A stretch of DNA of 64,000 nt from Veillonella parvula (GCF_036456085.1 NZ_CP138632.1:1159001-1223000); one strand, 5' to 3'. Positions 37,866-50,189 are shown, numbered from the stretch's first letter. A program made the numbers and translations. Notes: a model not told the origin generated them from the sequence alone.

Positions 37866-39653
37866 TCAGAACCAATGAGACAAATCAAATTCTTCACCAA
37901 TGGTTGCTTTCACATGAGCACGGCCTAAGTAAAGGCCTAACAATGTTAAGCTAATTTTAGACATTGGCGTGCTATCAAAGACATCAGCTAAATCCAATAG
38001 AACCGGTGAAATATCATCCATAATATCACGCGCCTCTTGGCCCCTGAAAGCAGTAGGTTTGCTCTTCATCAGAGCTAAAAGATCACGTTGAACCATCGCA
38101 TTAGAAATTCGTGTTTGTCTAAAGAATTGTGGTGCCAAAGACTCATCTACCAAGGCTAATTTATAAAGATTGGAATTCAAGCTACGCACCACATAACGTG
38201 GATCTACACCATGACCATCTGTAGCACGGAAGAGTTCTTCCTTAGAAAAACCACGATAGTTAAATACAAACGGATATGAATTAGACAACACTTGGCATAA
38301 AGTGATAGGCTCTTGTTCTTCTTGTGTACAGCGTAAATAGTCTAGCTGGCGATAGAAGGAATCATTTCGAGGCAAATCAGAGATGAATGGCTCAATATAT
38401 TTTTCCACATAATGTTGGAAATGAATCAATCCATAGTTATTAGAGTTTCTAGAATATTGTAACAATAATGTTAAGGCCATAACTTGGAAGTGACCTAAAG
38501 TTAAATGAGGTAATACACGTAATGCATCAAAAGCTACGAGGTATGGCGTACTAGATTTAGGAGATTGAACCACATCTAGAAAAGCACCTAACGCAGCGGA
38601 CTTCATCCACTCTGTATTTGTAGCGGCATATGCCTTTTGCATACTCATCAACGCTTCTTGAATAACAATATTCTCTAGTAATGCATTCACTTCAACAATT
38701 TTTGTAATATTGAGAGCTGCTAAAGCATCTCTTGTAATAGATTCTACATAGTGTTGCGTATCACCATGTAACACCCCAAAGGAATGAACAAATGGTGCTA
38801 TAGCCAACTCAACGCATTTATCCTCATGCGCCGCTTTTGCCCATTGACCATGCGGTTCCTCCTCTTCAGTTAAACTTGTTGCCGCCAATTGTGCTTCAAT
38901 TTCAGAAGCATCAAACAAACGCGTTTCATCTAATACCGATGGGCCTTCCGCGGTTTGTATTTCGTTCGCACCACCTATCATCTGCGTAGCATCTATGCTA
39001 CCCGCTTCATAAGCTTCAAAGGCTTCCACAGATTCACCCATAGCAATTGTATCTTCAACAGAGTTTGCGTTATTGAGAAGTTCATCTGTAACAACATCGA
39101 GGACAATAGTTTTATCCACCAACGGAGTAACACCTTGATTAGCTTGATTAGCTTGATTAAGATCTGATACGGCTGTCATCACAATGGTTTCATCCCCTAT
39201 TGGTGTGCCATTATCCGAACCTATTGGTGTTCCATTATCCGAACCTATTGGTGTTCCATTATCCGAACCTAATGCTAACGCATATTCTCCCTCTGAAACA
39301 TGACTTGAATTAGACTTTAGAGTACTTCTTCTATTATAAGAGGTATCTATAGGATCAACCAGAGATTCAGCCGGTTCTCGCTCTTCACCGACCACCGTTT
39401 CAACTGTATCCGGAATTGATGCAGTATATACATTAGTCCCACTCGTATGTGTGATTGTTACATTGCCCTCTTGCGACTCCGTTGCAAATATAACATCATG
39501 ATGCTCTTTAAGATTATTTTTATTACTTATGTTTTTATAGGATTTTTCTTTTGCCTTACTTTCACCATCACCACCGCTAAAAACAGCATAGCAAACAGCA
39601 AAGAATCCCAATGCCACGACGGCTAATACAAAATACGGTATTAGGTTTGACAT
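37866..39653 (-). CDS. Membrane-anchored protein with disordered acidic linker, function unknown
   Basis: Protein of 595 residues: one N-terminal transmembrane helix (about 6-27), then ~250 acidic, low-complexity residues with three tandem GSDNGTPI units and an NQANQANQ run. A C-terminal globular, mainly helical domain follows (about 290-595), with HYVESITRDALAALNITKIV and LPHLTLGHFQVMALTLLLQY. The topology implies a soluble domain held at the membrane on a flexible tether. From memory the C-terminal part resembles the family named LPO_1073/Vpar_1526; I could not verify this. It is 9 bp after the UPF0340 gene on the same strand and probably cotranscribed. Confidence 0.7.
   Translation of the reverse strand: MSNLIPYFVLAVVALGFFAVCYAVFSGGDGESKAKEKSYKNISNKNNLKEHHDVIFATESQEGNVTITHTSGTNVYTASIPDTVETVVGEEREPAESLVDPIDTSYNRRSTLKSNSSHVSEGEYALALGSDNGTPIGSDNGTPIGSDNGTPIGDETIVMTAVSDLNQANQANQGVTPLVDKTIVLDVVTDELLNNANSVEDTIAMGESVEAFEAYEAGSIDATQMIGGANEIQTAEGPSVLDETRLFDASEIEAQLAATSLTEEEEPHGQWAKAAHEDKCVELAIAPFVHSFGVLHGDTQHYVESITRDALAALNITKIVEVNALLENIVIQEALMSMQKAYAATNTEWMKSAALGAFLDVVQSPKSSTPYLVAFDALRVLPHLTLGHFQVMALTLLLQYSRNSNNYGLIHFQHYVEKYIEPFISDLPRNDSFYRQLDYLRCTQEEQEPITLCQVLSNSYPFVFNYRGFSKEELFRATDGHGVDPRYVVRSLNSNLYKLALVDESLAPQFFRQTRISNAMVQRDLLALMKSKPTAFRGQEARDIMDDISPVLLDLADVFDSTPMSKISLTLLGLYLGRAHVKATIGEEFDLSHWF
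39196..39267 (-). repeat. Three tandem 24-bp units encoding GSDNGTPI
   Basis: Three 24-bp units at 39196, 39220 and 39244 differ by one base. They lie in frame in the linker of the membrane-anchored protein, so copy-number change would alter tether length without a frameshift. Confidence 0.9.
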
Positions 39654-39662
39654 ACTATCCCC

Positions 39663-40214
39663 CTACATCAATGCTTCATTATATGCAGCACGCTCACCGC
39701 CAATGCTCTTCGGACGAACACGACAAGCGGTCACATGTGCTTTCCCAATTTCTTTCACACAAAGACGTACAGGCACTGCAACGTGTTTCATGTGCATACC
39801 AATGAAAGTATCTCCAATATCGATGCCTACATCAGCTTGAATAAATTCAACCATCACAGGATCATCAAAATGTTCGTACGCCATCACAGCCAGGGCACCA
39901 CCCGCATGACGTTGAGGAACAACATTAACTTCCTCCTCCCATGTCATAGCGCTACGTTCCATAACAAGTGCACGATTAATATGTTCACAACATTGAATCG
40001 CCAAGTTAAGTCCTTTAGCCTTAACAGCATTGTATATTTCATCAAATACGACCTGAGCCACATCAAGGTGAGAGTCAGTGCCGATTTTTTTACCTACAAT
40101 TTCGCTAGTGGAACAGCCAACAACGAATAATTGACCTTCGCGAACCTTTGCTAAATCAAGTAATTCAGCCATCGCGTTGCGAGTTGACTGACGAATAGTT
40201 TCTACAGAAGTCAT
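39663..40214 (-). CDS. UPF0340/TIGR01440 family protein (YwlG-like)
   Basis: Conserved Firmicutes protein of 183 residues related to B. subtilis YwlG; biochemical function unknown. Family stretches seen are VVGCSTSEIVGKKIGTDSHL, INRALVMERSA, VVPQRHAGGALAV and ADVGIDIGDTFIGMHMKHV. It is the first gene of a two-gene unit with the membrane-anchored protein downstream. In Bacillus the gene sits near the atp operon; here it is about 10 kb away. Confidence 0.88.
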   Translation of the reverse strand: MTSVETIRQSTRNAMAELLDLAKVREGQLFVVGCSTSEIVGKKIGTDSHLDVAQVVFDEIYNAVKAKGLNLAIQCCEHINRALVMERSAMTWEEEVNVVPQRHAGGALAVMAYEHFDDPVMVEFIQADVGIDIGDTFIGMHMKHVAVPVRLCVKEIGKAHVTACRVRPKSIGGERAAYNEALM

Positions 40215-40335
40215 GTTATCGCCTCACTCAAATTGAATGTATAAAATCTATATGTATATTATCATAAAACCGACAGAATCGGTAGACTAAACTCTACACG
40301 TAACGGATGAACATTTTATGATTATGGCTTAACAA

Positions 40336-40366
40336 CAAAAAGAGGCTTGCTTTAGCAAGCCTCTTT
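40336..40366 (-). terminator. Terminator of the fumarase operon
   Basis: Stem 40342-40350 with 40355-40363, followed on the minus strand by TTTTTG, 20 bp after the beta-subunit stop. Confidence 0.85.
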
Positions 40367-40385
40367 CAATCACTCAATGGTGATA

Positions 40386-40946
40386 TTAGATTTTTCTGTA
40401 AGGTTTTTGGCCTAATTCGTAGAAGTTATTACCTTCAGTATCGCCAACTACGATGCAAGGGAAATCTTCAACAGTCAATTCAGCCAAAGCTTCTGGTCCA
40501 AGTTCACCATAAGCAAGTACTTCATATTTTTTGATGGATTTTGCAATCAATGCTGCCGCGCCACCAACTGCTGCGAAGTATGTGCAACCATTTTTCTTCA
40601 TGGATTCAACTACTTCTGGTTTACGGGAACCTTTACCAATCATGCCTTTGATACCTTGATCAAGCATTGTTGGTGTATAAGCATCCATACGACCGGAAGT
40701 TGTAGGACCAGCGGAACCAATTGGATCACCAGGTTTTGCAGGTGTTGGTCCAAGATAATAAACAAACTTATTTGTCCAGTCGATTGGCAATTTTTCACCA
40801 CGCGCTAAAGCTTCAGTCATAACTTTATGAGCAGCGTCACGAGCGGAGTAAATTTTACCAGTAATAAGAACACTATCACCAACTTTTAATTTGCGGGAAA
40901 ACTCTTCATTATATTCTTCAGTATTAATGCGAATTGATTCAGCCAT
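40386..40946 (-). CDS. fumB: Fumarate hydratase class I, beta subunit
   Basis: C-terminal half of the two-subunit iron-sulfur fumarase, 186 residues. It has LKVGDSVLITGKIYSARDAA, GPTPAKPGDPIGSAGPTTSG and GKGSRKPEV, as in Fe-S hydro-lyase beta chains. L-tartrate dehydratase beta is the main alternative and shares these motifs; the Veillonella-type fumarate metabolism favours fumarase. AGGAGG precedes the ATG; it is 19 bp after the alpha gene. Confidence 0.85.
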   Translation of the reverse strand: MAESIRINTEEYNEEFSRKLKVGDSVLITGKIYSARDAAHKVMTEALARGEKLPIDWTNKFVYYLGPTPAKPGDPIGSAGPTTSGRMDAYTPTMLDQGIKGMIGKGSRKPEVVESMKKNGCTYFAAVGGAAALIAKSIKKYEVLAYGELGPEALAELTVEDFPCIVVGDTEGNNFYELGQKPYRKI

Positions 40947-40965
40947 TGTATTTACCTCCTATCGA

Positions 40966-41808
40966 TTAAAGTACTACGTGAGCATGACGAGCAGCATGGC
41001 ACATAATAGTAACTGCAACAGGAAGACCTGCGATGTGAGTTGCACCCCATTCGATGTTTACACCGATACAAGTTGTAGTGCCACCCAATTGTGGTCCAAT
41101 ACCAGTTTTGTTAACCATTTCCATGATTTCTTCTTCTAATTTTGCATAGTCTGCATCTTTATGAGGTACACTAATGTCACGAAGCAACGCTTTTTTGGAC
41201 ATAACAGCTGCTTGGTCCATAGTACCGCCAATACCAATGCCGAGTACGATTGGAGGGCATGGGTTAGGGCCTGCATGTTTTACGATTTCAAGGACTGCAT
41301 TTTTAACGCCTTCCACACCATCAGCAGGTACGAGCATAGCTACATCGGATTTATTTTCAGAACCGAAACCTTTTAATTCTACTTGAATATCTACTTTATC
41401 GCCAGGAACGATTTCAGTGTAGATGATTGCAGGTGTGTTATTTTGTGTATTTTTACGGTTGAACAATGGTTCAGCTACAACGGATTTACGAAGATAACCT
41501 TCAACATAACCAGCTGCAACACCAGCATTGATAGCTTCTGTAAGATCACCACCAACGAAATGAACATCTTGACCAACTTTTAAGAATACCATAGTCATAC
41601 CAGTATCTTGGCAGTATGGACGATCTTCAGCATCGGCAATTTCTGCATTTTTAATAATTTGATCAAGAACGATACGACCTACCGAAGACTCTTCTGTTTC
41701 ACGGCCTTTTTTCAAACCTTCATAGATGTCTTTTGGCAAGTGGTAAGCTGCGTCCATACACATTTGACGGACTGTTTTTGTGATTTCAGATACTTGAATC
41801 TCGCGCAA
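40966..41808 (-). CDS. fumA: Fumarate hydratase class I, alpha subunit
   Basis: N-terminal half of the Fe-S fumarase, 280 residues, hydrating fumarate to malate or the reverse. Three cysteines likely bind the [4Fe-4S] cluster: DRPYCQDTGM, GPNPCPPIVLGIGIGGT and GGTTTCIGVN. The start is a TTG at 41808 with GGAGGG 6 nt upstream; no ATG is available close by. It heads the operon with fumB. In propionate-forming Negativicutes fumarase links malate to the succinate branch. Confidence 0.88.
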   Translation of the reverse strand: MREIQVSEITKTVRQMCMDAAYHLPKDIYEGLKKGRETEESSVGRIVLDQIIKNAEIADAEDRPYCQDTGMTMVFLKVGQDVHFVGGDLTEAINAGVAAGYVEGYLRKSVVAEPLFNRKNTQNNTPAIIYTEIVPGDKVDIQVELKGFGSENKSDVAMLVPADGVEGVKNAVLEIVKHAGPNPCPPIVLGIGIGGTMDQAAVMSKKALLRDISVPHKDADYAKLEEEIMEMVNKTGIGPQLGGTTTCIGVNIEWGATHIAGLPVAVTIMCHAARHAHVVL

Positions 41809-41850
41809 GATAATCCCTCCTCAGGAAAATAGTTGAATATTAATTCTAAT

Positions 41851-41913
41851 ACCGATGAGATAAAATAAAATTCTCAAACATATGAAAGAATATCTATCTC
41901 AAACCGATGAGAT
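41851..41913. promoter_or_regulatory. Direct repeats upstream of fumA
   Basis: ACCGATGAGAT occurs at 41851-41861 and again at 41903-41913, 52 bp apart (five helical turns), within 105 bp of the fumA start. Identical face and spacing suggest two operators for one regulator; the regulator is not known. Confidence 0.4.
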
Positions 41914-42089
41914 TAACTCTATACATAAATCGTAGCACACAATATAAGGGGATTCAACGTCTCACCTATACAGTTTTCTCAATGCTTTTCCAGTTTTTGA
42001 GAATTGTTTTCATGAATATTTTTGTATATATTTCGGTTTTTCAATAGCCTACATAGACTTTATTCTCCAGTCACTAAAAAAGCCCCATT

Positions 42090-42107
42090 CTGTGATAAAA
42101 GTCATAG
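42090..42107. promoter_or_regulatory. Crp-like operator site
   Basis: CTGTGATAAAAGTCATAG fits the Crp-type pattern TGTGA-N6-TCACA with one mismatch, and is almost the same as the site at 61377. It lies about 280 bp upstream of fumA and 440 bp before the tRNA trio. The remainder of the 740-bp gap 41809-42548 is AT-rich and shows no gene. Confidence 0.5.
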
Positions 42108-42505
42108 TCTATCACATATCAATAAGATTTTAATATCTTATATTTTTACCTACTTTCTTATATATAAATTTGGTTTAAAATGAACCACAAACATAGACTA
42201 TATCTAATAAGATAAATACACTTTCATCTTAACTGATACTACTTTTCAACTAAATCTTTTAAACTTTTCTATAATGCATATGTATACCGATTATCTTCAA
42301 TATACTTATATTGCTAACTCCCATTCATTTAGAGCCATACAATCACCTTAGAACGCAGTAAATATCTATAGTTAATAAGCTCTATAGATTTTATTAATTT
42401 TAATGACTCTCTCATCAAAATTATTGATAACTAATTTTATTTATAAAGTTATGTCTTTTAGTCATAATTGACAATATCTATTTTATAGTGTTCTAAAAAA
42501 AATGC

Positions 42506-42534
42506 TTGCTTTTATAATTAAACTAACATATAAT
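42506..42534 (+). promoter_or_regulatory. Promoter of the Asn-Glu-Val tRNA trio
   Basis: TTGCTT, 17 nt, TATAAT, ending 14 bp before the first tRNA. Confidence 0.8.
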
Positions 42535-42548
42535 AACAATCGTACCAT

Positions 42549-42624
42549 TCCTCGATAGCTCAGTCGGTAGAGCAATCGGCTGTTAACCGATCGGTCGTAG
42601 GTTCGAGTCCTACTCGAGGAGCCA
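42549..42624 (+). tRNA. tRNA-Asn (GTT)
   Basis: A 76-nt cloverleaf, acceptor TCCTCGA/TCGAGGA, anticodon stem-loop ATCGG-CTGTTAA-CCGAT, encoded CCA. Confidence 0.94.
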
Positions 42625-42628
42625 TTTT

Positions 42629-42703
42629 GGCCCGTTGGTCAAGCGGTTAAGACACCGCCCTTTCACGGCGGTATCCCGGGTTCGATTCCCGGACGGGTCA
42701 CCA
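42629..42703 (+). tRNA. tRNA-Glu (TTC)
   Basis: A 75-nt cloverleaf, acceptor GGCCCGT/ACGGGTC, anticodon loop CTTTCAC, encoded CCA. Confidence 0.94.
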
Positions 42704-42707
42704 CCAT

Positions 42708-42783
<76 letters not shown>

Positions 42784-42787
42784 GACT

Positions 42788-42822
42788 AAAGAAGCAAGCT
42801 ATTAAGCTTGCTTCTTTTTTTT
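42788..42822 (+). terminator. Terminator of the tRNA trio
   Basis: A 10-bp stem (42791-42800 with 42805-42814), 4-nt loop, eight T residues, right after tRNA-Val. Confidence 0.92.
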
Positions 42823-42892
42823 GTATATATGATATAATAATATAAATTGTATAATTTGTAATTTTAAAAGAGTTTTATTAAGAGGAGGAATT

Positions 42893-43801
42893 ATGTTACA
42901 TAACTTCGGACTCTATAAACGTCCACTACTTACAGTACTTGCTGTACTACTCACAACTGCATTTACAACAGCCAGTGCCGCTATGATCGATTTGAGTCAG
43001 TTAACACCAAATACAACACAACCTGTAGCTCTTAGCACTATACAAAGTAGCACAAGTAATGAAGCTCCTACATTAGCCCCTGAAACGAATATGGAGCCTG
43101 TCATAAAAGTGGCTGCAACACCAACATCTACACCGATTTCTGGAGCTCCAGAAAAAGCCACAATTAATACTTCTAGTACAAGTCATGATGGACACTTAGA
43201 AAACTTTCCGAGCCGTAAAGTTACTATTGTTGTACCAGCAAATTTGCGCAATGAAAACACAGCTCAATTTGGTCGCTACATGACAGATCGCTTATCAAAT
43301 ACACTTAAATATCCTTACTATAATACAACCATCGTAAGTACTAACACACCAACTGCAGAAATTAAAGCCGCTGATCTTGCTCAAATTGCAGAGGCCCAAA
43401 ATTCTGAAATCGTTATTATGCCTGTACCATTACAAGACGTATATGTACAAGTTAATACTATTAATAGCCCAGATCCGTATAATAAGGATAATCATGAAAT
43501 TTATATCGCCGCAAAGGTTAATGCCCTTTTATACTATTATGATGTAAACGATAAGATAATCCATACTGTTCGTACGGGCTTCAACCAAACTGATGACTCT
43601 TTGACTATGCCAACACATAAATCAGTTTGGAACAAAGTTATGACTATATTACTTGATAAATTACCATATAAACGAATTCCAACAGACCGTGACCGTTACC
43701 AAGCACCTGGTATCAATTCTGAGGCACCTGTTGTACTAGATTTTCAAGTAGAACAACCTAAGAATACTGCGTACTCCTTAAAAGGTGTGAGCGTTTTATA
43801 A
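42893..43801 (+). CDS. Exported protein of unknown function
   Basis: Protein of 302 residues with a clear signal peptide (basic start, hydrophobic TVLAVLLTTAFTTASA, cleavage after ASA near residue 29). A Thr/Ser/Pro-rich, probably disordered stretch covers about 40-105, then a globular domain from about 107 (RKVTIVVPANLRNENTAQFG) to 265. The domain has alternating strands and helices and VWNKVMTILLDKLPYK near its end. I recognise no family. AGGAGG lies 5 nt before the ATG. It stands alone between the tRNA trio and atpC, with its own terminator. Confidence 0.75.
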   Translation: MLHNFGLYKRPLLTVLAVLLTTAFTTASAAMIDLSQLTPNTTQPVALSTIQSSTSNEAPTLAPETNMEPVIKVAATPTSTPISGAPEKATINTSSTSHDGHLENFPSRKVTIVVPANLRNENTAQFGRYMTDRLSNTLKYPYYNTTIVSTNTPTAEIKAADLAQIAEAQNSEIVIMPVPLQDVYVQVNTINSPDPYNKDNHEIYIAAKVNALLYYYDVNDKIIHTVRTGFNQTDDSLTMPTHKSVWNKVMTILLDKLPYKRIPTDRDRYQAPGINSEAPVVLDFQVEQPKNTAYSLKGVSVL

Positions 43802-43816
43802 TCAAAATTAGAAAGA

Positions 43817-43848
43817 TAAAAAGGCTAGCCAGCTGGCTAGCCTTTTTC
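43817..43848. terminator. Bidirectional terminator, exported protein and atpC
   Basis: A 10-bp stem (43821-43830 with 43835-43844) with A- and T-runs on either side. It ends directly before the atpC stop codon. Confidence 0.9.
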
Positions 43849-44256
43849 TTATAACATTTTTGTAACATGCAAGCGCAATAAGGCACGTTGCAATGCTGCT
43901 TCCGCTCTTTCTACATCAATATCAGGTGTAGGATTTGATAACCGACCTTCAGCACGCTCTTTAGCTCGACGAGCACGTTCCACATCAATGGATGTTGGAT
44001 CTTGACAGTCAGGGGTTACAATACTCACCTTATTATGTTCAATTTCACAGAAGCCCCCAAATACAGCATATTCACGAGATGTTCCATCTGGTTGATCAAT
44101 GCGTAAAGGTGCCAAGTCTAATGCGATAATCATAGGTGCATGGTTTGGCAAAATACCAAAAGCACCATCGATAGCTTTACCTACAAAGAATGTAGATTTG
44201 CCTTCGAATACAATCGCATCAGGTGTAATTATCTGTAGGGTCATAGGTTCCGCCAT
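43849..44256 (-). CDS. atpC: ATP synthase epsilon subunit
   Basis: Subunit of the F1 central stalk, 135 residues. The beta-sandwich domain starts MTLQIITPDAIVFEGK and contains GAFGILPNHAPMI; the C-terminal helical hairpin has the ARRAKERAEGRL stretch. Last gene of the operon, 3 bp after atpD. Confidence 0.94.
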   Translation of the reverse strand: MAEPMTLQIITPDAIVFEGKSTFFVGKAIDGAFGILPNHAPMIIALDLAPLRIDQPDGTSREYAVFGGFCEIEHNKVSIVTPDCQDPTSIDVERARRAKERAEGRLSNPTPDIDVERAEAALQRALLRLHVTKML

Positions 44257-44259
44257 GGA

Positions 44260-45702
<1,443 letters not shown>

Positions 45703-46557
45703 CTATTGCAAGGCATTAGCGCCACCAACGATTTCAGAAATTTCGTTTGTAATGCTAGATTGACGCAACTTGTTATATTCAAGGCCTAAGGACTCAATGA
45801 GTTCCCCTGCATTATCTGTAGCCGATGTCATGGCCGTCATACGAGCACCCAATTCACTAGCTGCAGATTGCAACAATCCATTATAAACTGTAATTTCTAA
45901 GTATTTTGGCAGCAACGCCTCCAAGACGGATACAGCGGACGGCATAAAATCATACTCTTCGCCTTTTACCTCATCTTGTGGTTGCTCTATTGGCAACAAG
46001 CGCTCAGCCTGTGCAATTTGCGTCATAGAATTTACAAAACGTGTATAGATCATGATGACTTCGTCTACTTCATGACGTTCATATAGTGAAAGTGCTTCAT
46101 GCATGATGGCACGCGCATGTTCATAGGACGGTTTATCAGAAAAGCCCGCATAAGACTTATCGATGCGAATACCTCTAGATTTCATGCTATCTCTAGGCTT
46201 TCTGCCTGCCGTGATAACACGGTATGTATCAGGAGATTTACCATGTAATTGTTCCATAGCAAATTTCAACACATTAGACGAAAATGCCCCTGCAAGACCT
46301 TTATCTGCACCTACTACAATATAGCAAGTGCGCTCTACAGGTCGCACATCTAAGAGAGGACTTTCAAAGCCTTCTAAATCACTATTAGACATATGACGCA
46401 AGATTTGCCCTATCTTTTCTGCGTAAGGACGAGTAGCTTCCGCTTTTGTTTGTGCCCTACGAAGACGAGCAGAAGCTACCATCTTCATCGCTTTTGTAAT
46501 TTGTTGCGTATTGGTAACACTTTTTATGCGTTTTCGCAAATCTTGTGCACTAGCCAT
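45703..46557 (-). CDS. atpG: ATP synthase gamma subunit
   Basis: Rotating central stalk of F1, 284 residues. N-terminal helix AQDLRKRIKSVTNTQQITKA and C-terminal helix with AMTSATDNAGELIESLGLEY and the QSSITNEISEIVGGANAL ending. It lies 3 bp after atpA. Confidence 0.95.
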   Translation of the reverse strand: MASAQDLRKRIKSVTNTQQITKAMKMVASARLRRAQTKAEATRPYAEKIGQILRHMSNSDLEGFESPLLDVRPVERTCYIVVGADKGLAGAFSSNVLKFAMEQLHGKSPDTYRVITAGRKPRDSMKSRGIRIDKSYAGFSDKPSYEHARAIMHEALSLYERHEVDEVIMIYTRFVNSMTQIAQAERLLPIEQPQDEVKGEEYDFMPSAVSVLEALLPKYLEITVYNGLLQSAASELGARMTAMTSATDNAGELIESLGLEYNKLRQSSITNEISEIVGGANALQ

Positions 46558-46560
46558 ACA

Positions 46561-48099
46561 TTACGCCTCCTTACGAGACACTAATGTATGTGTAGAGCCA
46601 AATGCTTCAACACATTCTGGGATTGCTTGCTTCAATAGATTTTCAGTTTCTTCGTCAATTTTCTTAGACGTTTCAATGTTAGTGATGATTTCAGGGTAAT
46701 TTGCTTTTACATAACGTAAAAGTTCAGCTTCAAAGGACAATACATCTGCCACTTGAATATCTGCTAAGTACCCTTTAGTACCAGCGTAAAGGTTGATAAC
46801 CATTTCCGCTACACTCATAGGCTCATATTGACCTTGTTTTAACATTTCAGTTAAGCGTTCACCACGATCAAGTTGAGCGCGTGTAGCCGCATCAAGGTCG
46901 GAACCAAACTGAGCGAAAGCAGCCAACTCACGATATTGAGCAAGGTCCAAACGCAATTGGCCCGCCACTTGCTTCATCGCTTTAGTTTGTGCGCTACCAC
47001 CTACACGGGATACGGACAAACCTACGTCAACAGCTGGACGAATACCAGAATAGAACATATCTGTTCCCAAGAAAATTTGACCATCAGTAATGGAAATTAC
47101 GTTTGTTGGAATGTATGCAGATACGTCACCTGCTTGTGTTTCAATGATTGGCAACGCTGTAATAGAACCTCCACCAAGTTCAGATGAAAGTTTCGCAGCC
47201 CGCTCTAATAGACGACTGTGTAAGTAGAATACGTCACCTGGATATGCTTCACGCCCTGGTGGACGGCGCAATAATAGGGACATAGCACGATATGCAGCCG
47301 CTTGTTTTGTTAAGTCATCATATACGCATAATACGTGTTTACCTTGGTACATAAAGTATTCACCCATGGCAACACCAGCATATGGTGCAATGTATTGAAG
47401 AGGTGCACCTGTGGAAGCACTCGCAGAAACTACGATTGTATATTCCATAGCGCCTGCTTCTTCAAGCTTTTGCACTACGCGAGCAACCGTAGATTCTTTT
47501 TGACCAATAGCTACATAAATACAAATAACATCTTTGCCTTTTTGGTTCAAAATAGTATCTAAGGCAATCGCAGTTTTACCTGTACCACGGTCACCGATGA
47601 TAAGCTCACGTTGACCACGGCCGATTGGTACCATCGCATCAATCGCTTTAAGACCTGTTTGCAATGGTTCATTTACGGATTGACGATCCGCAATACCAGG
47701 TGCTGGATGTTCGATAGGACGACGTTCTGTAGCTTGAATAGCACCCTTGCCATCAAGAGGTTGACCAAGAGGATTTACTACACGACCAATCAAGGCATCT
47801 CCAGCAGGAACGTCCATAATTTTGCCAGTACGACGCACTTGGTCTCCTTCTTTAATCAAGAAGTCATCACCTAATAGTACGGCACCAACATTATCTAATT
47901 CTAAGTTCAAAACCAAGCCATATACGCCGTGTGGTAATTCTAGCAACTCACCGGCCATGGCTCTTTCAAGACCATAAATATGGGCGATGCCATCCCCTAC
48001 GTCGAGAACAGTACCCACGTCATCGACATTGAGGTCAACATCATAGTCCTGAATCTGCTGTTTGATTATAGCAGTGATTTCTTCAGGCTTCATTTTCAT
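46561..48099 (-). CDS. atpA: ATP synthase alpha subunit
   Basis: Non-catalytic nucleotide-binding F1 subunit, 512 residues. P-loop [15 protein letters not shown], the core [20 protein letters not shown] and the conserved [20 protein letters not shown]. It begins [16 protein letters not shown] with a weak GGGTG ribosome binding site. Confidence 0.97.
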   Translation of the reverse strand: MKMKPEEITAIIKQQIQDYDVDLNVDDVGTVLDVGDGIAHIYGLERAMAGELLELPHGVYGLVLNLELDNVGAVLLGDDFLIKEGDQVRRTGKIMDVPAGDALIGRVVNPLGQPLDGKGAIQATERRPIEHPAPGIADRQSVNEPLQTGLKAIDAMVPIGRGQRELIIGDRGTGKTAIALDTILNQKGKDVICIYVAIGQKESTVARVVQKLEEAGAMEYTIVVSASASTGAPLQYIAPYAGVAMGEYFMYQGKHVLCVYDDLTKQAAAYRAMSLLLRRPPGREAYPGDVFYLHSRLLERAAKLSSELGGGSITALPIIETQAGDVSAYIPTNVISITDGQIFLGTDMFYSGIRPAVDVGLSVSRVGGSAQTKAMKQVAGQLRLDLAQYRELAAFAQFGSDLDAATRAQLDRGERLTEMLKQGQYEPMSVAEMVINLYAGTKGYLADIQVADVLSFEAELLRYVKANYPEIITNIETSKKIDEETENLLKQAIPECVEAFGSTHTLVSRKEA

Positions 48100-48115
48100 A
48101 TATACCCATTCACCC

Positions 48116-48667
48116 CTATCTAATAGAGTTCGTTCTTAATAAAGATTTTTCTAATTCCTCTAAACGACGAGATACAGAACCATCAATGCGTTTATCTCCT
48201 ACTTGGATAACGATACCACCCATAATTGATGGATCTTGGCGCACAGATAAAATAACATCTTTCCCTGTTACTTCTCGTAATTTAGCTTGTACAGATGCTT
48301 CTACCTCAGCTGTGATTGGTTCTGCTACAGTTACAGTAGCTTCCAAAATACCACGAGCTTCTCGTGATTTTTGAATAAACGCTGCAATAGCCTGCGCAAT
48401 ATAACGATGGCGCCCACGTTTAATCATCACATAGATAAAATGTAAAGCAACTTTGTCGATACTAGATTCAAAGATAGAACCAACTAACTTAATCTTTGCA
48501 TCTTCTGTAACGATTGGATTTTCAAGGAATGAACGAAGTTCAGGCTGTTCCGCCATAACGGACGCTACATAACCTAATTGCTCCTCCATGAGTTCCAAAA
48601 TATTTTGTTCTTGAGCTAATTCAAACATAGCTGAACTGTATTTATCTGCTACAATTTCTATGCTCAT
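48116..48667 (-). CDS. atpH: ATP synthase delta subunit
   Basis: Peripheral stalk subunit, 183 residues, recognised from its N-terminal [20 protein letters not shown], the C-terminal [20 protein letters not shown] and its place between atpF and atpA. Confidence 0.93.
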   Translation of the reverse strand: MSIEIVADKYSSAMFELAQEQNILELMEEQLGYVASVMAEQPELRSFLENPIVTEDAKIKLVGSIFESSIDKVALHFIYVMIKRGRHRYIAQAIAAFIQKSREARGILEATVTVAEPITAEVEASVQAKLREVTGKDVILSVRQDPSIMGGIVIQVGDKRIDGSVSRRLEELEKSLLRTNSIR

Positions 48668-48671
48668 CGTA

Positions 48672-49169
48672 TCACAACCCTATCGTTTTACTATCAAGTT
48701 GACGAATAGCGTCTTCGATCAATTTTGTATTAGTTTCGCTGTTCATATCTTTAGCAACAACTTTACCAGCCATAGCTACAGATAAAGATACCACTTCGTT
48801 ACGCAAGCTGTTCATAGCACGATCGCGTTCAATAGCGATATCTTGGCGAGCACGATTTTTTTCTTGTTCAATTTGCTCGCGTGCTGTTGACAATTGTTCA
48901 CGTGTTGTATTTTCTGCTTCTTGAACTGCTTTTTCAACAATTTGTTGTGCCTCTATACGAGCATTAGCAATTTGAGCTGCATAATCAGCTTTAAACCCCT
49001 CTGCTTCTGCGCGAGCTTGTTCTGCAGCTTCTAAGTCTTTAGCAATTCGTTCTTTACGTTCTGTCATTATAGCCAATAATGGTTTATATGCAAAACGAGC
49101 CAATAGCCAAACTAATATAAAAAAGTTCAACATTTGAGCAAGAATCGTTCCAAGGCTTAAGTCAACCAA
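48672..49169 (-). CDS. atpF: ATP synthase b subunit
   Basis: Peripheral stalk protein, 165 residues: one N-terminal membrane helix (about 5-25, AQMLNFFILVWLLARFAYKP) followed by a long charged coiled coil. Four base pairs separate it from atpH. Confidence 0.93.
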   Translation of the reverse strand: MVDLSLGTILAQMLNFFILVWLLARFAYKPLLAIMTERKERIAKDLEAAEQARAEAEGFKADYAAQIANARIEAQQIVEKAVQEAENTTREQLSTAREQIEQEKNRARQDIAIERDRAMNSLRNEVVSLSVAMAGKVVAKDMNSETNTKLIEDAIRQLDSKTIGL

Positions 49170-49187
49170 GGTTATTCCTCCTCGTTA

Positions 49188-50113
<926 letters not shown>

Positions 50114-50189
50114 GTTCTCAACCCCTTTCATAGATATAATAAAAACCTAATATATTTATGACAATATAAATATAATATATATATGTATC

